Assembly: GCF_021390495.1 (NCBI RefSeq) | Contig: NZ_JAJEJP010000001.1 | Coordinates: forward strand, 1,240,001-1,304,000 | Reading direction: 5' to 3' | DNA length: 64,000 bases | From: Paraburkholderia sp. ZP32-5 | GTDB lineage: Bacteria > Pseudomonadota > Gammaproteobacteria > Burkholderiales > Burkholderiaceae | In this document: positions 47,272 to 57,040 of the stretch, piece after piece | How the letters are laid out: every line of letters starts with the position of its first letter | How positions within the stretch are numbered: position 1 is the stretch's first letter | Program-made: the position numbers and the translations under genes | The notes under the pieces: generated by a model | The model's input: the letters and a program-made list of their open reading frames with translations, nothing else | The model's database searches: none | Told to the model about the DNA's origin: nothing

Positions 47272-47808
47272 TCATCTGTCGGCGCGGTCGAACACGAGCG
47301 TGTCGCCGTTTTCCAGGATCAACTGCATCTGCTGCGGCGGGCGCATCTGCACACCGGTGCGATCGATGTGCGCGAGCGCGTCGAGAAACGGTGCTTCGAT
47401 CTGGCCGCCCGGCGAGTTGCACGCCATGCGCGTGCCGGCCAGCGGACCGAAACTGAGCTTGCCGTCCTTCAGCATGTAAGAACCCGTGAAATGGTTACAG
47501 CCGGAAAAGCCGCTCGCATGACGCCGGCCGCCTTCGGTGGACAACGCGAGCGTCAGTGGCCCCTGATCCTTCGCCGGCACCGTGCGCGCGGTGCCGTCGG
47601 CCTGTTTCCACGAACTCAGCACCCAGTCGGTGTCGTCGAGCAATTGCGCGGCGGCGGGGTTGAACGGATCGGGCGGCGGCGCGGACGCATCGGTGTGCTT
47701 CGGGATCGCGCACGCGCCGAGCAGCGCGGCGACGCTCAACGTGGCGACAGCCGTGCGCAGACACGGAGCAAAGCGCGCAAGACGTCGCGGGGTGGAGCGG
47801 TTGAGCAT
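47272..47808 (-). CDS. META-domain lipoprotein (HslJ-like)
   Basis: A 178-residue protein with a lipoprotein signal ending LLGAC (Cys33), then a META domain: LDDTDWVLSSWKQADG, GFSGCNHFTGSYMLKDGKLSFGPLAGTRMAC and FLDALAHIDR. Such proteins sit in the outer membrane and are linked to heat or novobiocin tolerance in E. coli HslJ. The ATG at 47808 with GAGGA upstream fits the signal; a longer frame from 47880 would bury it. Confidence 0.88.
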   Translation of the reverse strand: MLNRSTPRRLARFAPCLRTAVATLSVAALLGACAIPKHTDASAPPPDPFNPAAAQLLDDTDWVLSSWKQADGTARTVPAKDQGPLTLALSTEGGRRHASGFSGCNHFTGSYMLKDGKLSFGPLAGTRMACNSPGGQIEAPFLDALAHIDRTGVQMRPPQQMQLILENGDTLVFDRADR

Positions 47809-47861
47809 GGCGTCGATCCTCTTCAAACTGGCGAAGGCGTAAGGGTAACGTACTAGGGTGT

Positions 47862-47899
47862 GTTTACATATGGAGCGCATGCGTGTTCCGGATGTAAAC
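47862..47899. repeat. Inverted repeat upstream of the META lipoprotein gene
   Basis: GTTTACAT (47862-47869) and ATGTAAAC (47892-47899), perfect 8-base arms 22 bases apart, about 55 bases upstream of the lipoprotein ATG. Possible operator. Confidence 0.45.
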
Positions 47900-47973
47900 C
47901 GACCCCATGCGCGCGCGGTGCGACGGACGGCGCGCGATGGCGAAAGACCACGTGCAACGGCCGAATCGTTAAA

Positions 47974-48027
47974 CGGCGGAACGCGCGGCGGAACGCGCGG
48001 CGGAACGCGCGGCGGAACGCGCGGCGG
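47974..48027. repeat. 12-bp tandem repeat, four perfect copies plus a partial one
   Basis: CGGCGGAACGCG repeats at 47974, 47986, 47998 and 48010, then decays at 48022. It lies in the 380-base gap between the META lipoprotein gene and purT, in which no gene was recognised. Confidence 0.9.
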
Positions 48028-48190
48028 TGCGCACGTCGCGTGCGTGGCGGCGAGTGCTCACACCGCTGCGCGGCGAGTCCCTCGGCGGCCGTATCCGGCT
48101 TGCCAACCGCCGCGCGGCGAGGGGCCCGCATGTTAACATCGCGTCCTATCCAATCCCACTCTCATCCCCGACTTTTTATCTGGAGACCCC

Positions 48191-49405
48191 ATGCAGATCG
48201 GCCAACGGATCGGCACCCCCCTTTCTGAATCCGCGACGCGCGTGATGCTGCTCGGCGCCGGCGAGCTCGGCAAGGAAGTGATCATCGCGCTGCAACGGCT
48301 GGGCGTCGAAGTGATCGCCGTCGACCGTTACCCGAACGCGCCCGGTCACCAGGTCGCGCATCGCGCGCACGTGATCGACATGACCGACCGCGCGGCGCTG
48401 CGTGCGCTGGTCGAACAGGAGCGCCCGCATCTGATCGTCCCCGAAATCGAGGCGATCGCCACCGACGAACTCGCCGCGATCGAAGCCGAAGCGCTCGCCG
48501 AAGTGATCCCGACCGCGCGCGCGACCCAACTGACGATGAACCGCGAAGGCATCCGCCGCCTCGCCGCCGAAGAACTCGGCCTCGCGACCTCGCCGTACGC
48601 GTTCGCCGATTCGCTCGACGAACTGCGCGCCGGCATCGCGAAGGTCGGCTATCCGTGCGTCGTCAAGCCGGTGATGTCGTCGTCGGGCAAGGGGCAGTCG
48701 GTGTTGCGCAGCGACGCCGATGTCGAACCCGCATGGCAGTACGCGCTGGCGGGCGGCCGCGTGAATCACGGCCGCGTGATCGTCGAGGGCTTTATCGACT
48801 TCGAATACGAAATCACGCAGCTGACCGTGCGCGCGATCGATCCGGCGAGCGGCGCGGTCAGCACGTACTTCTGCGATCCGATCGGCCACGTGCAGGTGGC
48901 GGGCGATTACGTCGAATCGTGGCAGCCGCAGCCGATGAGCCCGCTTGCGCTCGAACGCTCGCGCGACATCGCGCACAAGGTGACGGCGGCGCTCGGCGGC
49001 CGCGGCCTCTTTGGTGTCGAACTGTTCGTGCGCGGCGACGACGTGTGGTTCTCGGAAGTGAGCCCGCGTCCGCACGACACGGGGCTCGTCACGCTGTGCT
49101 CGCAACGCTTCTCGGAGTTCGAACTGCATGCGCGCGCGATTCTCGGTCTGCCGGTCGATACGTCGCTGCGTGCGCCGGGGGCGTCGGCGGTGATCTACGG
49201 CGGTCGAGACGAAGCGGGTATCGCGTTCGAAGGCGTCGCGGCGGCGCTGGCGGTGCCCAATGCGGACCTGCGGCTGTTCGGCAAGCCGGAGAGCTTCGTC
49301 AAGCGCCGCATGGGGGTTGCGCTGGCGACCGGCGAGAATGTCGATGACGCGCGTTCGCGCGCGAAGCAGGCCGCGGCGGCGGTGCGGCCGGTGTCGGCGA
49401 AGTAA
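48191..49405 (+). CDS. purT: Formate-dependent phosphoribosylglycinamide formyltransferase
   Basis: A 404-residue ATP-grasp enzyme, length as in E. coli Pur[23 protein letters not shown] is the N-terminal domain, [16 protein letters not shown] the ATP-binding loop, and [23 protein letters not shown] the metal-binding part. It forms formyl-GAR from GAR, formate and ATP in the third step of purine synthesis. The leader lies downstream of the 12-base repeat array. Confidence 0.97.
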   Translation: MQIGQRIGTPLSESATRVMLLGAGELGKEVIIALQRLGVEVIAVDRYPNAPGHQVAHRAHVIDMTDRAALRALVEQERPHLIVPEIEAIATDELAAIEAEALAEVIPTARATQLTMNREGIRRLAAEELGLATSPYAFADSLDELRAGIAKVGYPCVVKPVMSSSGKGQSVLRSDADVEPAWQYALAGGRVNHGRVIVEGFIDFEYEITQLTVRAIDPASGAVSTYFCDPIGHVQVAGDYVESWQPQPMSPLALERSRDIAHKVTAALGGRGLFGVELFVRGDDVWFSEVSPRPHDTGLVTLCSQRFSEFELHARAILGLPVDTSLRAPGASAVIYGGRDEAGIAFEGVAAALAVPNADLRLFGKPESFVKRRMGVALATGENVDDARSRAKQAAAAVRPVSAK

Positions 49406-49590
49406 CGCGGGCTTGAATCGAAGTAGGGCGCGGTGTCGAGCGTTGCGGGACGTACGTCATGCCACGCTGCGTCGATGCTTCGTTGGCTCGCGCTTAAGTC
49501 ATCCGGATCAATGTCGAAGCACAGGCCGTTCGTTGCCGCGCGCTTATCGCAGTAGAAGAACTGAAGTAAAAAACCGGACTAGAGGAACAT

Positions 49591-49803
49591 ATGGCGCATG
49601 AATCGCGCGGCAAGACCTGGCGCGGCATGGCTGGCCGTCTCGGCACGCTCGGCGTGCTGTTCGCGCTATGCGCGGGGCTCGCCGGCTGCGGTCTCGCGGC
49701 CGCGCCATGCCGGATCGCATCGGCGGGGCTGAAGATCGTGCCGGTCGTCGGGCACGTCGCCGCCGCGCCGACCGATGCATGCGCCGGCGCGATCGATCCA
49801 TGA
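49591..49803 (+). CDS. Small lipoprotein, DUF6726-like
   Basis: A 70-residue protein with a lipoprotein signal (LGVLFALCAGLAGC, Cys33) followed by a short Ala/Cys-containing tail AAAPCRIASAGLKIVPVVGH. AGAGGAAC precedes the ATG. Family assignment comes from memory of similar Burkholderiales proteins; function unknown. It sits 86 bases before the MliC-like gene. Confidence 0.75.
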   Translation: MAHESRGKTWRGMAGRLGTLGVLFALCAGLAGCGLAAAPCRIASAGLKIVPVVGHVAAAPTDACAGAIDP

Positions 49804-49889
49804 TCGCTGGATCTGTCTGAACCCTGACTTGAGTGGCTTGCGGCCAGCGCGCCGTGCGTGGCTGAACCCAGCAACAATCGAGGTGTTCG

Positions 49890-50270
49890 ATGAAGACGTG
49901 GCGTATAGCAACTCTCACGGCAGCGGTGACGACGACGCTGGCCGCGGCGCCTTGCGGCGACGTATGGGCCGCGCCGCAGCAGTTCAGGCATTTCGAGGGC
50001 ACCAACCACCAGACGCGCAAATACACGTGCGCGACCGGCAAGATCCTGCAGGTCACCTACTGGAACGCGCGGAACGGTCAGAGTTTCGCGGTGCTGCCGG
50101 TAAAGGGCACGTCGATGCTGTTCGTCAACACGATTTCGGCGTCCGGCGCGAAATACCAGGCCGGCAGCTATACGTGGTGGACCAAGGGGCCGCGCGCGAA
50201 TCTGTATGACATGACGAGCGGCGAGGATGCGCCGCCGCTGCTGTCCGACTGCGTGACCGTGATTCGTTGA
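49890..50270 (+). CDS. MliC-like C-type lysozyme inhibitor
   Basis: A 126-residue protein with signal peptide (cleaved near VWA-AP, residue 27). KYTCATGKILQVTYWNA, SASGAKYQAGSYTWWTKG and a final SDCVTVIR match the MliC fold, with the two cysteines likely bridged and the SGxxY loop that inserts into the lysozyme active site. It lacks a lipobox cysteine in the usual place, so it is probably soluble in the periplasm, unlike the Pseudomonas lipoprotein. Confidence 0.82.
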   Translation: MKTWRIATLTAAVTTTLAAAPCGDVWAAPQQFRHFEGTNHQTRKYTCATGKILQVTYWNARNGQSFAVLPVKGTSMLFVNTISASGAKYQAGSYTWWTKGPRANLYDMTSGEDAPPLLSDCVTVIR

Positions 50271-50689
50271 TCCGGACGGCGTGGATCCGATGCGAGTTCA
50301 TCTGCTTCCGCCTCTACTTTTTTCTTTTTACGCCGCTGCTGCTGGTGGCGTTCGTCGTGCCGCCTGGAACACCGCGTGTTTCATCGCGAATTCCACCGCG
50401 TATTCCATATTTCCCGCGCAACCCGCTCCGATGCGGCGCCGCACGCGCCGCGCGGCGGGGCTTCTCGCGCGCATCGTTTCCGTTCGAGTAGTAAGCTGTC
50501 CGGCATGGCATTCGCCATGCTGTCCGCGAGGCTGCGCGTCTGGTGTGATGGAGTGCGCGCGCGGCTGCCGTTGTCGTCTTCGATCGTCCGTTACAGGACT
50601 CTGATGGTAAAGCAGCGGATACAACCGATGAATTGCGCTCATCGGCTCGAGTCCGCTACCTGTCCCCGTGTCATCAAGCGAGCCCCTCA
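50271..50689. other. Intergenic region before the TPP enzyme gene
   Basis: About 420 bases. No convincing gene, hairpin or promoter was found; open frames here have no recognisable family. Confidence 0.5.
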
Positions 50690-52342
50690 ATGAAAGCATC
50701 GGACCTGTTCGTCAAATCACTGGAAGCCGACGGTGTCGAGTACGTGTTCGGCATCCCCGGTGAAGAAAATCTCGATCTGCTCGAGTCGCTGCGCCGCTCC
50801 AAAATCCGTCTGATCCTCACGCGCCACGAGCAGGCGGCCGGCTTCATGGCCGCCACCTACGGGCGGCTCACTGGCCGCACGGGCGTGTGTCTTGCCACGC
50901 TCGGCCCCGGCGCGACCAACTTCGTGACCGCCGCGGCCTACGCGCAGCTGGGCGGCATGCCGATGCTGATGGTCACCGGCCAGAAGCCGATCAAGTCGAG
51001 CAAGCAGGGCCATTTCCAGATCGTCGACGTGGTGCGGATGATGGAGCCGCTCACCAAGTACACGCGGCAGATCGTGGCGATCGGCAACATCCCGGCGGCG
51101 GTGCGCGAGGCGGTGCGGCGCGCCGAGGAAGAGCGCCCCGGCGCGACCCATCTGGAGCTGCCCGAGGACGTCGCGCACGAGGAAGGCGACGGCAAGCCGA
51201 TTCCGAAGAGCTATAGCCGCCGTCCGGTCGCCGAGGAAAAGGCGGTCGCGCGCGCGGTCGAGGCGATCACCTCTGCCAAGCATCCGCTGCTGATGATCGG
51301 CGCGGGCGGCAACCGCAAGACCACGACCAAGATGCTGCGCGAATTCGTCGACCAGATCGGCATTCCGTTTTTCACGACGCAGATGGGCAAGGGCGTGATC
51401 GACGAATCGCATCCGATGTGGCTCGGCAACGCGACGCTGTCCGACGGCGACTTCGTACATCGCGCGATCGAGCACGCCGACTGCATCATCAATGTCGGCC
51501 ACGACGTGATCGAGAAGCCGCCGTTCTTCATGCGCAGCGGCGACGCCGGCGAGAAGACCGTGATTCACGTGAACTTTCTCGGTGCCGAAGTCGATCCGGT
51601 GTATTTCCCGCAGATCGAGGTGGTCGGCGATATCGCCAACGCGGTGTGGCAACTGAAAGAAAGCCTGAAAAAGCGCCAGGAACATTGGGACTTCACGCGC
51701 TTCAAGGAGATCAAGGAACACTTCGAGGCGCATCTGGTGAAGGGCCAGCATGACGACCGCTTCCCGATGTACCCGGTGCGGATCGTCAACGACGTGTACG
51801 AGACTACGCCGGTCGACGGCATCGTCTGTCTGGACAACGGCATGTACAAGATCTGGTTCGCGCGCTACTACCGCGCGCATGAGCCGAATTCGCTGCTGCT
51901 CGACAACGCGCTGGCGTCGATGGGCGCGGGCTTGCCGTCGGCGATCGCGAGCAAGATCGTGCATCCGGAGCGCAAGGTGATCGCGGTGTGCGGCGACGGC
52001 GGCTTCATGATGAATTCGCAGGAGCTCGAGACGGCGGTGCGTCTGAAGCTCGATCTGGTGATCCTGATCCTGCGCGACGACGCGTTCGGGATGATTCGCT
52101 GGAAGCAGGAAAACATGAACTTCCCCGACTACGGGATGACGCTCGCGAATCCGGATTTTGTCGCGTACGCCGAGAGCTACGGCGCGAAGGGGCACCGGAT
52201 CGAATCCGCCGATGAGTTCGCGCCGCTGCTGCGCGAATGCTATGCGACGCCGGGCGTCCATGTGATCGACCTGCCGATCGACTATTCGGACAACGAGCGC
52301 GTGCTCAATCGCGAGATCAAACGGCTGTCCGCGCGCTTGTGA
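50690..52342 (+). CDS. Acetolactate-synthase-like TPP-dependent enzyme (large subunit)
   Basis: A 550-residue ThDP enzyme. MKASDLFVKSLEADGVEYVFGIPGEENLDL is the family start and fixes the ATG at 50690. RHEQAAGFMA holds Glu47, which activates ThDP; VCGDGGFMMNSQELETAVRLKL is the ThDP/magnesium motif. It resembles the single-subunit catabolic acetolactate synthases, and no ilvH is adjacent. It is followed 179 bases later by an aldehyde dehydrogenase gene on the same strand; substrates of the pair are not certain. Confidence 0.87.
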   Translation: MKASDLFVKSLEADGVEYVFGIPGEENLDLLESLRRSKIRLILTRHEQAAGFMAATYGRLTGRTGVCLATLGPGATNFVTAAAYAQLGGMPMLMVTGQKPIKSSKQGHFQIVDVVRMMEPLTKYTRQIVAIGNIPAAVREAVRRAEEERPGATHLELPEDVAHEEGDGKPIPKSYSRRPVAEEKAVARAVEAITSAKHPLLMIGAGGNRKTTTKMLREFVDQIGIPFFTTQMGKGVIDESHPMWLGNATLSDGDFVHRAIEHADCIINVGHDVIEKPPFFMRSGDAGEKTVIHVNFLGAEVDPVYFPQIEVVGDIANAVWQLKESLKKRQEHWDFTRFKEIKEHFEAHLVKGQHDDRFPMYPVRIVNDVYETTPVDGIVCLDNGMYKIWFARYYRAHEPNSLLLDNALASMGAGLPSAIASKIVHPERKVIAVCGDGGFMMNSQELETAVRLKLDLVILILRDDAFGMIRWKQENMNFPDYGMTLANPDFVAYAESYGAKGHRIESADEFAPLLRECYATPGVHVIDLPIDYSDNERVLNREIKRLSARL

Positions 52343-52521
52343 GTATTGCCGTGAACGCCGCCGCGAGCACCGTTGTGCGTGCGGCGCGACAAGTTTGAAA
52401 CGGATTTGAACGGAGCGGCATGGCCGTTGCTCGCCATGCCGTGATTCAGCTTTATCCGGCGCGGGCCGCATCCTGAGCGCATGCGGCCGCGTCGAGCATC
52501 GAATTTCAAGGAGAACGCGTC

Positions 52522-53958
52522 ATGTTGCAAAAGACCTACCCGTACTACCTCGCCAACCAGCCGGTGGCCGCCAACACCGATCTCGAAGTCACCGATAAAT
52601 TCAGCGGTGAAGTCGCGACCCGCGTCGCGATGGCCGATGCTGCCGCCATCGATAAAGCGATCGGCCACGCGGTCGACGCGATGCCCGCGATGCGCGCGTA
52701 CCCGCCGTTCAAGCGCCAGGCGGTGCTCGAACACTGCGTGAAGCGTTTTCGCGAGCGCTACGATGAACTCGCGCTCGCGCTGTGCATCGAGGCGGGCAAG
52801 CCGATCAACGACTCGAAGGGCGAGGTCACGCGCCTGATCGACACGTTCAAGGTGGCCGCCGAGGAAAGCGTGCGTATCGACGGCGAGATCATCAATCTGC
52901 AGATTTCGCCGCGCGCGAACGGCTATCACGGCTATGTGAAGCGTGTGCCGATCGGGCCGTGCTCGTTTATCTCGCCGTTCAATTTCCCGCTGAACCTGAC
53001 CGCGCACAAGGTCGCGCCGGCGATCGCCGCGGGCGTGCCGTTCGTGCTGAAGCCGGCGAGCCGCACGCCGGTCGGCGCGCTGATCATGGGCGAGATTCTC
53101 GCGGAAACCGATCTGCCGAAGGGCGCGTTCTCGATCCTGCCCGCGCATCGCGACGGCGCCGATCTGTTCACGACCGACGAACGCTTCAAGCTGCTGTCGT
53201 TCACCGGTTCGCCCGCGGTCGGCTGGGAGCTGAAGAGCAAGGCCGGCAAGAAGAAGGTGATTCTGGAACTGGGCGGCAACGCGGCCGCGATCGTCGACGG
53301 CGATCAGGGCGGCAAGCTCGACTACGTGGTCGACCGGCTCGCGTTCGGCGCGTTCTATCAATCGGGGCAGAGCTGTATCGGCGTGCAGCGGATTCTCGCG
53401 CACGCGAGCATCTACGACGCGCTGCGCGAGAAGCTGATCGCGAAGACGAAGTCGCTGGTGATGGGCGATCCGAAGAACGAAAAGACCTTCGTTGGGCCGA
53501 TGATCTCCGAGTCGGAGTCGAAGCGGCTCGCCGGCTGGATGGAGGGCGCGGTGCAGGCGGGCGCGAAGATCATCGCGGGCGGCAAGGTCGACGGCGCGAT
53601 GTTCGAAGCGACGCTGCTCGAAGGCGTGAAGCGCGACACCGATCTGTACCGCAAGGAAGCGTTCGGGCCGGTCGCGATACTCGAACGTTTCGACGATTTC
53701 GACGCGGCGCTCGCGCAGGTCAACGATAGCGACTTCGGCTTGCAGGCCGGCGTGTTCACCGATTCGCTCGCGCATGCGCACCGCGCGTGGGACGAACTGG
53801 AAGTGGGCGGCGTCGTGATCAACGACGTGCCGTCGTTTCGCGTCGACAACATGCCGTATGGCGGCGTCAAGGATTCGGGGCTCGGGCGCGAGGGTATCCG
53901 CTACGCAATCGAAGATATGACCGAGATGCGGCTGATGGTGATGCGCGAGACGTGGTGA
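52522..53958 (+). CDS. NAD(P)-dependent aldehyde dehydrogenase
   Basis: A 478-residue aldehyde dehydrogenase. SPFNFPLNLTAHKVAPAIAAG and KPASRTPVGALI bind the cofactor, LELGGNAAAIV holds the general-base Glu, and QSGQSCIGVQRI the catalytic Cys. It resembles the GapN/lactaldehyde/phosphonoacetaldehyde dehydrogenase branch. AAGGAGAA is upstream of the ATG. It is likely co-expressed with the ThDP enzyme gene upstream. Confidence 0.92.
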   Translation: MLQKTYPYYLANQPVAANTDLEVTDKFSGEVATRVAMADAAAIDKAIGHAVDAMPAMRAYPPFKRQAVLEHCVKRFRERYDELALALCIEAGKPINDSKGEVTRLIDTFKVAAEESVRIDGEIINLQISPRANGYHGYVKRVPIGPCSFISPFNFPLNLTAHKVAPAIAAGVPFVLKPASRTPVGALIMGEILAETDLPKGAFSILPAHRDGADLFTTDERFKLLSFTGSPAVGWELKSKAGKKKVILELGGNAAAIVDGDQGGKLDYVVDRLAFGAFYQSGQSCIGVQRILAHASIYDALREKLIAKTKSLVMGDPKNEKTFVGPMISESESKRLAGWMEGAVQAGAKIIAGGKVDGAMFEATLLEGVKRDTDLYRKEAFGPVAILERFDDFDAALAQVNDSDFGLQAGVFTDSLAHAHRAWDELEVGGVVINDVPSFRVDNMPYGGVKDSGLGREGIRYAIEDMTEMRLMVMRETW

Positions 53959-54571
53959 GTGGGGTGAGTTGAAGCACGGCGGATGTGGTTGGCGGTGGGG
54001 ATGGCGCGTGATTGGCTGACCTGCCGCCGAGCCGCCGAGCCGCCGAGCCGCCGAGCCGCCGAGCCGCCGAGCCGCCGAAGCGCCGTGCCGAAGCGCCGAA
54101 GTGCCGAAGTGCCGAAGTGCCGAAGTGCCGAAGTGCCGAAGTGCCGAAGCACGGCTGTCATGCCACTGTCGTCCGCCCGTACTACGCTCGCGTGCGGAGC
54201 GGACCGTCGTAACCGCGGCGGCGAAAGCCACAGAAGGGACAGAACGGACCTAGCGGACGAAATGGCCTCAAGTGCCGCAGCGGGCGAGCGGCGCGAAACC
54301 CGCGGATTCACCGCCGTCGGCCCCGCCGGGCGGCTCACCGCCGTAAGCGCCGGGCCGCGAGCCACAGCCCACCCGCCACGAGCGATTTTGCCGAGGTGCT
54401 ACAATACCGGCCTTTCGGCGGGTGTTTCCGCCAGCCGGAGCCGGCCGCATCGTCCGGACTCTGACAGGTCCCAGTGCGGAACGCCGTGGCTCCGCCGTCA
54501 TCCTGATGCCCTCCGCGGTCCCCACCGCTGCCGCGCGCATCGCGCCAGGCGCATTTTTAGCGAAAGCCACC
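53959..54571. other. Intergenic region with tandem repeat, upstream of the helicase gene
   Basis: About 610 bases. The first quarter contains the 8-base repeat array (54024-54148). TACAAT at 54401-54406 is a possible -10 for the helicase, without a good -35. Open frames with Gly-Gly-Ser-Ala-Ala-Arg-Arg repeats are artefacts of the array. Confidence 0.65.
54024..54148. repeat. 8-bp tandem repeat array
   Basis: Two subarrays in the same register family: CCGCCGAG repeats (six perfect copies from 54024 to 54071, then one variant) and GTGCCGAA repeats (six perfect copies from 54101 to 54148, with two related copies just before). All units share a GCCGA core. The unit is not a multiple of three. 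Confidence 0.95.
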
Positions 54572-56035
54572 ATGTCCGACACAGCCGTCACTTCCAGCAC
54601 CGAGACCTTCGATCAATTCGGTCTCGCGCCCGACATCCTGAAAGCCGTCAAGGAATCGGGCTACACCACGCCGACGCCGATCCAGGCGAAGGCGATTCCC
54701 GTCGTGCTGGCGGGCCGTGACGTGATGGGCGCGGCGCAAACCGGCACCGGTAAGACTGCGAGCTTTTCGCTGCCGATCATCCAGCGTCTGTTGCCGCAGG
54801 CCAACACGAGCGCATCGCCGGCGCGCCACCCGGTGCGCGCGCTGATTCTGACGCCGACCCGTGAACTCGCCGACCAGGTTGCCGCGAACGTGCACGCGTA
54901 CAGCAAGCACACGGCGCTGCGCAGCGCGGTCGTGTTCGGCGGCGTCGATATGAATCCGCAGTCCGATCAACTGCGCCGCGGCGTCGAAATCCTGATCGCG
55001 ACGCCGGGCCGTCTGCTCGACCACGTGCAGCAGAAAACCGCGAATCTCGGCCAGGTACAGATGCTGGTGCTCGACGAAGCCGACCGCATGCTCGACATGG
55101 GCTTTTTGCCGGACCTGCAGCGCATCCTGAATCTGCTGCCGAAGGAGCGCCAGACGCTGCTCTTTTCCGCGACGTTCTCGGGCGAAATCAAGAAGCTTGC
55201 CGCCACCTATCTGCGCGACCCGCAGACCATCGAAGTCGCGCGCAGCAACTCTACCGCGACCAATGTCACGCAGATCGTCTATGAGGTCGCCGAAGGCGAC
55301 AAGACCGGCGCGGTCGTGCAACTGATCCGCGAGCGCAGTCTCAAGCAGGTGATCGTGTTCTGCAACAGCAAGATCGGTGCGAGCCGGCTCGCGCGCAGTC
55401 TGGAGCGTGACGGCGTGGTCGCGACCGCGATTCACGGCGACCGCTCGCAGAGCGAGCGCATGCAGGCACTCGACGCCTTCAAACGCGGTGAAGTCGAAGC
55501 GCTGGTCGCCACCGACGTCGCCGCGCGCGGTCTCGATATCGCCGAGCTGCCCGCGGTGATCAACTTCGATCTGCCGTTCAACGCTGAAGACTACGTGCAC
55601 CGGATCGGCCGTACGGGCCGCGCGGGCGCGTCGGGTGACGCGCTGTCGCTGTGCAGCCCGAATGAGCGCAAGCAACTGGCCGATATCGAGAAGCTCATCA
55701 AGCGTCCGCTGGAATTGCAGCGCCTGGCCGTCGATGCGCCGGTGCGGCATCATCACGAGGATCGTCCGCTGCGCCGCGAACGCAGCGAGGCACGTGAAGA
55801 CCGCAGCCGCCGGCGCACCGGTGGCGCGTCCGGTTCGTATGACCGCCCGCATCATCGCGCGCAACCGGTCGACGACTTCTTCCTGAAGCCATACGAGCCG
55901 TCGCCGGCTTCGGTGCGCAAGGTCGAGGAATCGGCGGCGTCCAATGGCGCGCCGCAGAAGGCGACGCCGAAGCGGCAACTGGCCGCGCTGCTCGGCGGGT
56001 TCGGGATGCCGAGGAAAACGCCGTCGTCGTCGTGA
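54572..56035 (+). CDS. rhlE: DEAD-box RNA helicase, RhlE type
   Basis: A 487-residue helicase. Motifs: Q-motif FDQFGLAPDILKAVKESGYTTPTPIQ in the first 40 residues, AQTGTGKT, PTRELADQ, VLDEADRML, FSATFSG, VATDVAARGLDIAELPAVINFD and HRIGRTGRAG. A basic, Arg/His-rich tail (390-487) follows the core. It probably unwinds RNA during ribosome assembly or decay. The ATG at 54572 matches family N-termini; upstream open frame is not conserved. Confidence 0.94.
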   Translation: MSDTAVTSSTETFDQFGLAPDILKAVKESGYTTPTPIQAKAIPVVLAGRDVMGAAQTGTGKTASFSLPIIQRLLPQANTSASPARHPVRALILTPTRELADQVAANVHAYSKHTALRSAVVFGGVDMNPQSDQLRRGVEILIATPGRLLDHVQQKTANLGQVQMLVLDEADRMLDMGFLPDLQRILNLLPKERQTLLFSATFSGEIKKLAATYLRDPQTIEVARSNSTATNVTQIVYEVAEGDKTGAVVQLIRERSLKQVIVFCNSKIGASRLARSLERDGVVATAIHGDRSQSERMQALDAFKRGEVEALVATDVAARGLDIAELPAVINFDLPFNAEDYVHRIGRTGRAGASGDALSLCSPNERKQLADIEKLIKRPLELQRLAVDAPVRHHHEDRPLRRERSEAREDRSRRRTGGASGSYDRPHHRAQPVDDFFLKPYEPSPASVRKVEESAASNGAPQKATPKRQLAALLGGFGMPRKTPSSS

Positions 56036-56076
56036 GGCGGGTTTTAGGGCTCGTGGTTAATTAAGCCCACACCAAG

Positions 56077-56099
56077 GTTCAAGGCGCAAAGCCTTGAAC
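56077..56099. repeat. Hairpin downstream of rhlE
   Basis: GTTCAAGGC-GCAAA-GCCTTGAAC, perfect 9-base arms, between convergent rhlE and gluQ genes. There is no T-run, so termination is only possible. Confidence 0.6.
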
Positions 56100-56155
56100 G
56101 ACCGCCAAGGGGCCGCGCGGTTTCACACCCGTTGAACCCCGCGTGCGCATTGCGC

Positions 56156-57040
56156 CTAGGCGCGCACCTTCATTCGTTTCGCCCAGGCTGCGGTCGCCGA
56201 GCCATAAAACTGCTCAAGCGACGTAGCCGTCTCGCTCCCTAGCTCCAATCCCAGATGCCGTGCTGCCGCGAATAGCGCTTCGAGCGGCTTGTCGCTATCG
56301 AGCGCGGTTGCGCCGTTCTGCTTGCTCAGTTTTTCGCCGTGTTCGTTCGTGACGACCGGCACATGCAGATAGCGGGGCGTCGCGACGCCCAGACAATGCT
56401 GCAGATAGATCTGCCGCGCCGTCGAATCCATCAGATCCGCGCCACGCACGATGTGCGTGATGTCCGCGTCCGCATCATCCACGACCACCGCCAGTTGATA
56501 TGCCCACTGATCGTCCGCGCGACGCAGCACGAAATCGCCGACTTCGGTCGCGAGATTCTGCGTTTGCCGGCCCTGCCAGCGGTCGTCGAAGGTGATCACG
56601 GCGGCATCGCCATCGGGCACGCGCAGACGCCAGGCGCGCGCCGGCTTGCCGTGCAGGCCCGCGCGGCAGGTGCCGGGGTAGGCGAGCGTGGTGTTGCGCG
56701 CGTGCGCGTGCAGCAGCGAGTCGGCGATTTCCTTGCGCGTGCAGCCACATGGATAGACCAGGCGGGCCGATTGCAACTGATCGAGTGCCTGCTGATAGCG
56801 CGCGGTGCGCTGGCTTTGCCAGACCGGCGGCTCGTCGGCATGCATGCCGAAGCGTTCGAGAGTCGCGAGGATGTCCTCGGCGGCGCCGGGCACGGTGCGC
56901 GGTCCGTCGATATCTTCGATGCGCACCAGCCACGCGCCACGATGCGCACGCGCGTCGAGCCAACTGGCGAGCGCGCTGACCAGTGAGCCGAAATGCAGCG
57001 GGCCGCTCGGCGATGGCGCGAAGCGTCCGCGATAGGTCAC
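56156..57040 (-). CDS. gluQ: Glutamyl-queuosine tRNA(Asp) synthetase
   Basis: A 294-residue truncated glutamyl-tRNA synthetase paralogue. [20 protein letters not shown] contains the HIGH-equivalent [14 protein letters not shown] the KMSKS equivalent, and CGCTRKEI with CRAGL the zinc site. There is no anticodon-binding domain, as expected for GluQRS, which attaches glutamate to queuosine at position 34 of tRNA-Asp. The start is GTG at 57040, overlapping the trhO stop as GTGA; the family N-terminus confirms it. Confidence 0.93.
   Translation of the reverse strand: MTYRGRFAPSPSGPLHFGSLVSALASWLDARAHRGAWLVRIEDIDGPRTVPGAAEDILATLERFGMHADEPPVWQSQRTARYQQALDQLQSARLVYPCGCTRKEIADSLLHAHARNTTLAYPGTCRAGLHGKPARAWRLRVPDGDAAVITFDDRWQGRQTQNLATEVGDFVLRRADDQWAYQLAVVVDDADADITHIVRGADLMDSTARQIYLQHCLGVATPRYLHVPVVTNEHGEKLSKQNGATALDSDKPLEALFAAARHLGLELGSETATSLEQFYGSATAAWAKRMKVRA

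Noticed and set aside
47858..48228. Frames encoding NARR or GGTR repeats before purT
   Set aside because: Translation of the 12-bp tandem repeat; no supporting start signals.
47974..54148. CRISPR-like arrays
   Set aside because: The repeats are 12 bp and 8 bp in direct tandem with no spacers, and no cas genes are present.
53901..54365. Minus-strand frame with GGSAARRL-type protein repeats
   Set aside because: The repeats are simply a translation of the 8-bp DNA array; no ribosome site or family.
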